From VRUB01 sp046758085 (GTDB lineage Bacteria; Pseudomonadota; Gammaproteobacteria; Acidiferrobacterales; SPGG2): a stretch of DNA of 8,395 nt. The notes under the pieces are model-generated. The model was given only the letters and a program-made list of their open reading frames with translations. It did not search any database and was not told where the DNA came from. The stretch lies in the NCBI GenBank assembly GCA_046758085.1, contig JBHHZP010000153.1:1-8395 (forward strand), in the 5' to 3' direction. Each line of letters begins with the position of its first letter. Position 1 is the stretch's first letter. Positions 7,124 to 8,395 of this stretch are shown here, in pieces. Both the position numbers and the translations under genes were made by a program.

Positions 7124-7160
7124 CGCCTCCCCCATCACTGCCCCCGGTGACAGGGAGGCG
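7124..7160 (+). terminator. Hairpin at the 3' end of pnp, possible transcript end or stabiliser
   Basis: CGCCTCCC (7124-7131) and GGGAGGCG (7153-7160) form a perfect 8-bp stem that begins on the base after the pnp TAG. Inside it, TCAC (7135-7138) can pair with GTGA (7147-7150) around a C-rich loop, extending the hairpin with a small internal loop. The bases after the stem are GC-rich with no T-run, so this is not a canonical intrinsic terminator. It may mark a Rho-dependent or processed 3' end protected by the stem. Confidence 0.45.
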
Positions 7161-7267
7161 GGCCGGTGCACCCCGAGACCCCCGCGTTGCCCTGGCTGGC
7201 ACGTGGGAGCGTGCGAGTGTAATCTCACAAGTTATTGATACAAAAGACAAACATTCGTCACAGGTGA

Positions 7268-7287
7268 GCACACACACGCATGCGCGT
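7268..7287. repeat. 20-base alternating purine-pyrimidine tract
   Basis: Every base from 7268 to 7287 alternates purine and pyrimidine: a CA repeat runs into GCATGCGCGT. Such tracts can adopt Z-DNA under negative supercoiling. It overlaps a 10-base palindrome GCGTTAACGC at 7284-7293. It lies between the 3' ends of two convergent genes. No function can be assigned from sequence. Confidence 0.6.
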
Positions 7288-7292
7288 TAACG

Positions 7293-7314
7293 CCAGCGGG
7301 CATCGCCTGCCTGG
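7293..7314. terminator. Second intergenic hairpin between convergent genes
   Basis: CCAGCGGGC (7293-7301) pairs with GCCTGCCTGG (7305-7314) across a 3-base loop, with nine base pairs including one G-T and a single bulged C. It sits 24 bases beyond the stop of the - strand hydrolase and 170 bases beyond pnp, so it could end transcripts from either side. Neither flank has a T-run, so intrinsic termination would be weak at best. Natural terminator, mRNA end stabiliser and chance GC-rich pairing all remain possible. Confidence 0.3.
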
Positions 7315-7337
7315 GAGCTTGCGGGCGCGACGCTGAT

Positions 7338-8321
7338 TTATGACCGCTGTTTCGGGTGCAGGTGACCCAACAAGTACGCCGGTATGCGTTGCTCCAGCCA
7401 GTAGTGCGCACGCCAGGGCCACTGGCCGCTGACGAATCCTACGTGTCCACCGTTGCGGTAAAGCTCCAGCGCAACGTTAGGTGACAGCTCCTTCTCCAAT
7501 GGAATCACCGTCTCGGTCATAAAAGGATCGTCGCGAGCGTGCAACACGAGCGTGTCGACGGCGATGTGTTTCAAATAATGCCGGGAGCTGGCGCGGGCAT
7601 AGTAATGCTCGGCGCTCCTGAAGCCGTGCAACGGCGCCGTGACATGTTCGTCGAAAAGCCGGAAATTTTGCAGCGATGATAGATCTAATGTCCCGATATT
7701 CATCGGCATGAGGGCGAGCTTGCGCCGGGTCGCACGCCGCATGCTGGCGAGCAGCTTCCATTGGTACACGCGCGAGAACCCCCCCGCAAGGCGATCGGCT
7801 GCGTCCCCCAGCAGAAACGGGACCGATACCGCAACGGCCGCTTGCAGCTGTGCCGCGGTGCCGGTCTCGCCCAGCCACTTAAGCAACACATTTCCGCCAA
7901 GCGAGTAGCCGACGGCCGTCAAAGGAGTGTGTGGTTCGCGTCGGCGCAACGTTGTCACGAGGTATGCGAGATCACCCGTGTCCCCGGAGTGATAGCCACG
8001 TGCCAGGCGATTGGGGACACCGCTGCAACCACGAAAGTGCATGACAACTCCGCGAAATCCTTGTTGCTGGAGCACCTTGAGCAGGCCGCGTATGTAAGGC
8101 GAACGGGAGGAACCTTCCAGCCCATGTAGGACAATAACAACGGGACCGTCCGCATTACAGGTCCAGTCCAATTCTATGAAGTCGCCGTCTGGAAGCTCGA
8201 GGCGCTCACGCTGAAGTTCGATATGAGGCCTCCATCGAAACACAGACGACCAGAGCGTTTGTGCATGTGCCCCAGGGCACCACCATGCGGGCTCAAAGGG
8301 CGTGCCTTTCGAAAAAGCCAT
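7338..8321 (-). CDS. YheT-type alpha/beta hydrolase
   Basis: Predicted cytosolic serine hydrolase of the YheT/ABHD1-3 family of alpha/beta-fold proteins. The physiological substrate is unknown; family members are usually annotated as putative esterases or carboxylesterases. The product is 327 aa, close to E. coli YheT (340 aa). The N-terminus has the family signature PAWWCPGAHAQTLW (11-24). The HGLEGS oxyanion-type motif is at 66-71, HFRGCSG at 95-101, and the nucleophile elbow GYSLGGN places Ser140. Asp264 or Asp265 in HARDDPF and His293 in GGHVGF complete the likely triad. No signal peptide or membrane segment is evident. ATG 8321 is chosen from the conserved N-terminus; the only ribosome-binding hint is a weak GAGAAG just before it. 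It is convergent with pnp and so not part of that operon. I recognised no promoter in the 74 bases upstream to the window edge. Confidence 0.9.
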   Translation of the reverse strand: MAFSKGTPFEPAWWCPGAHAQTLWSSVFRWRPHIELQRERLELPDGDFIELDWTCNADGPVVIVLHGLEGSSRSPYIRGLLKVLQQQGFRGVVMHFRGCSGVPNRLARGYHSGDTGDLAYLVTTLRRREPHTPLTAVGYSLGGNVLLKWLGETGTAAQLQAAVAVSVPFLLGDAADRLAGGFSRVYQWKLLASMRRATRRKLALMPMNIGTLDLSSLQNFRLFDEHVTAPLHGFRSAEHYYARASSRHYLKHIAVDTLVLHARDDPFMTETVIPLEKELSPNVALELYRNGGHVGFVSGQWPWRAHYWLEQRIPAYLLGHLHPKQRS

Positions 8322-8395
8322 ACTTCTCGGTGCGACTGATCCGTAAGCTTCCCCGTCAAGGCGACAGTTCAGAAGTAGAGTTTCCGGCGGTTGCA

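Noticed and set aside
7083..7277. Open frame of 64 codons on the - strand across the pnp end and spacer
   Set aside because: It covers the conserved S1 end of pnp and the hairpin, with no ribosome-binding site or recognisable product.
7477..7878. Open frame of 133 codons on the - strand in another frame of the hydrolase gene
   Set aside because: It is an out-of-frame shadow, Arg/Ala-rich, lying wholly within the gene that carries the conserved catalytic motifs.
8322..8395. Possible promoter for the hydrolase, with TTGACG on the - strand
   Set aside because: No acceptable -10 box lies at 16-18 bases from it, so it was not called.
1..8395. CRISPR array, tRNA or rRNA gene, insertion sequence, integrase or toxin-antitoxin pair
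   Set aside because: I looked for them on both strands and saw no regular repeats, structural RNA genes, transposase or phage-like proteins.

Overview
This window is a core housekeeping stretch of a proteobacterial chromosome, almost certainly gammaproteobacterial. The layout on the + strand is nusA (3' half only), infB, rbfA, truB, rpsO and pnp. This is the conserved transcription/translation/RNA-turnover operon of Gammaproteobacteria, and every protein aligns from memory with its Escherichia coli counterpart over its full length. NusA carries the two C-terminal acidic repeats typical of gammaproteobacteria. Base composition looks evenly moderate-to-high GC throughout, with no visible sign of transferred DNA. 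The genus cannot be named from the sequence.

Region by region: 1-734 is the C-terminal half of NusA. 745-3234 is translation initiation factor IF2. 3305-3676 is the 30S maturation factor RbfA. 3689-4609 is tRNA pseudouridine-55 synthase TruB. 4610-4732 is a spacer with a good sigma70-type promoter and the rpsO leader. 4733-5002 is ribosomal protein S15. 5024-7123 is polynucleotide phosphorylase. 7124-7337 is a convergent intergenic region with two hairpins and an alternating purine-pyrimidine tract. 7338-8321 on the - strand is a YheT-type alpha/beta hydrolase. 8322-8395 holds no gene that I can see.

The genes fit one theme: transcription elongation/termination (NusA), translation initiation (IF2), 30S assembly (RbfA, S15), tRNA maturation (TruB) and RNA decay (PNPase). 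Spacers are short up to truB. rpsO and pnp can also be transcribed from the internal promoter, whose GC-rich discriminator suggests growth-rate or stringent control.

I found no mobile element, CRISPR array, defence system or novel gene cluster. The points worth a second look are regulatory or at residue level. The rpsO-pnp spacer is far too short for the RNase III hairpin that controls E. coli pnp. An open frame of 24 codons bridges the infB stop and an rbfA start that lacks a Shine-Dalgarno sequence. RbfA has Ser in place of the Gly of its AxG kink. Two genes start with TTG, and the rpsO ribosome-binding site lies in the loop of a possible small hairpin.
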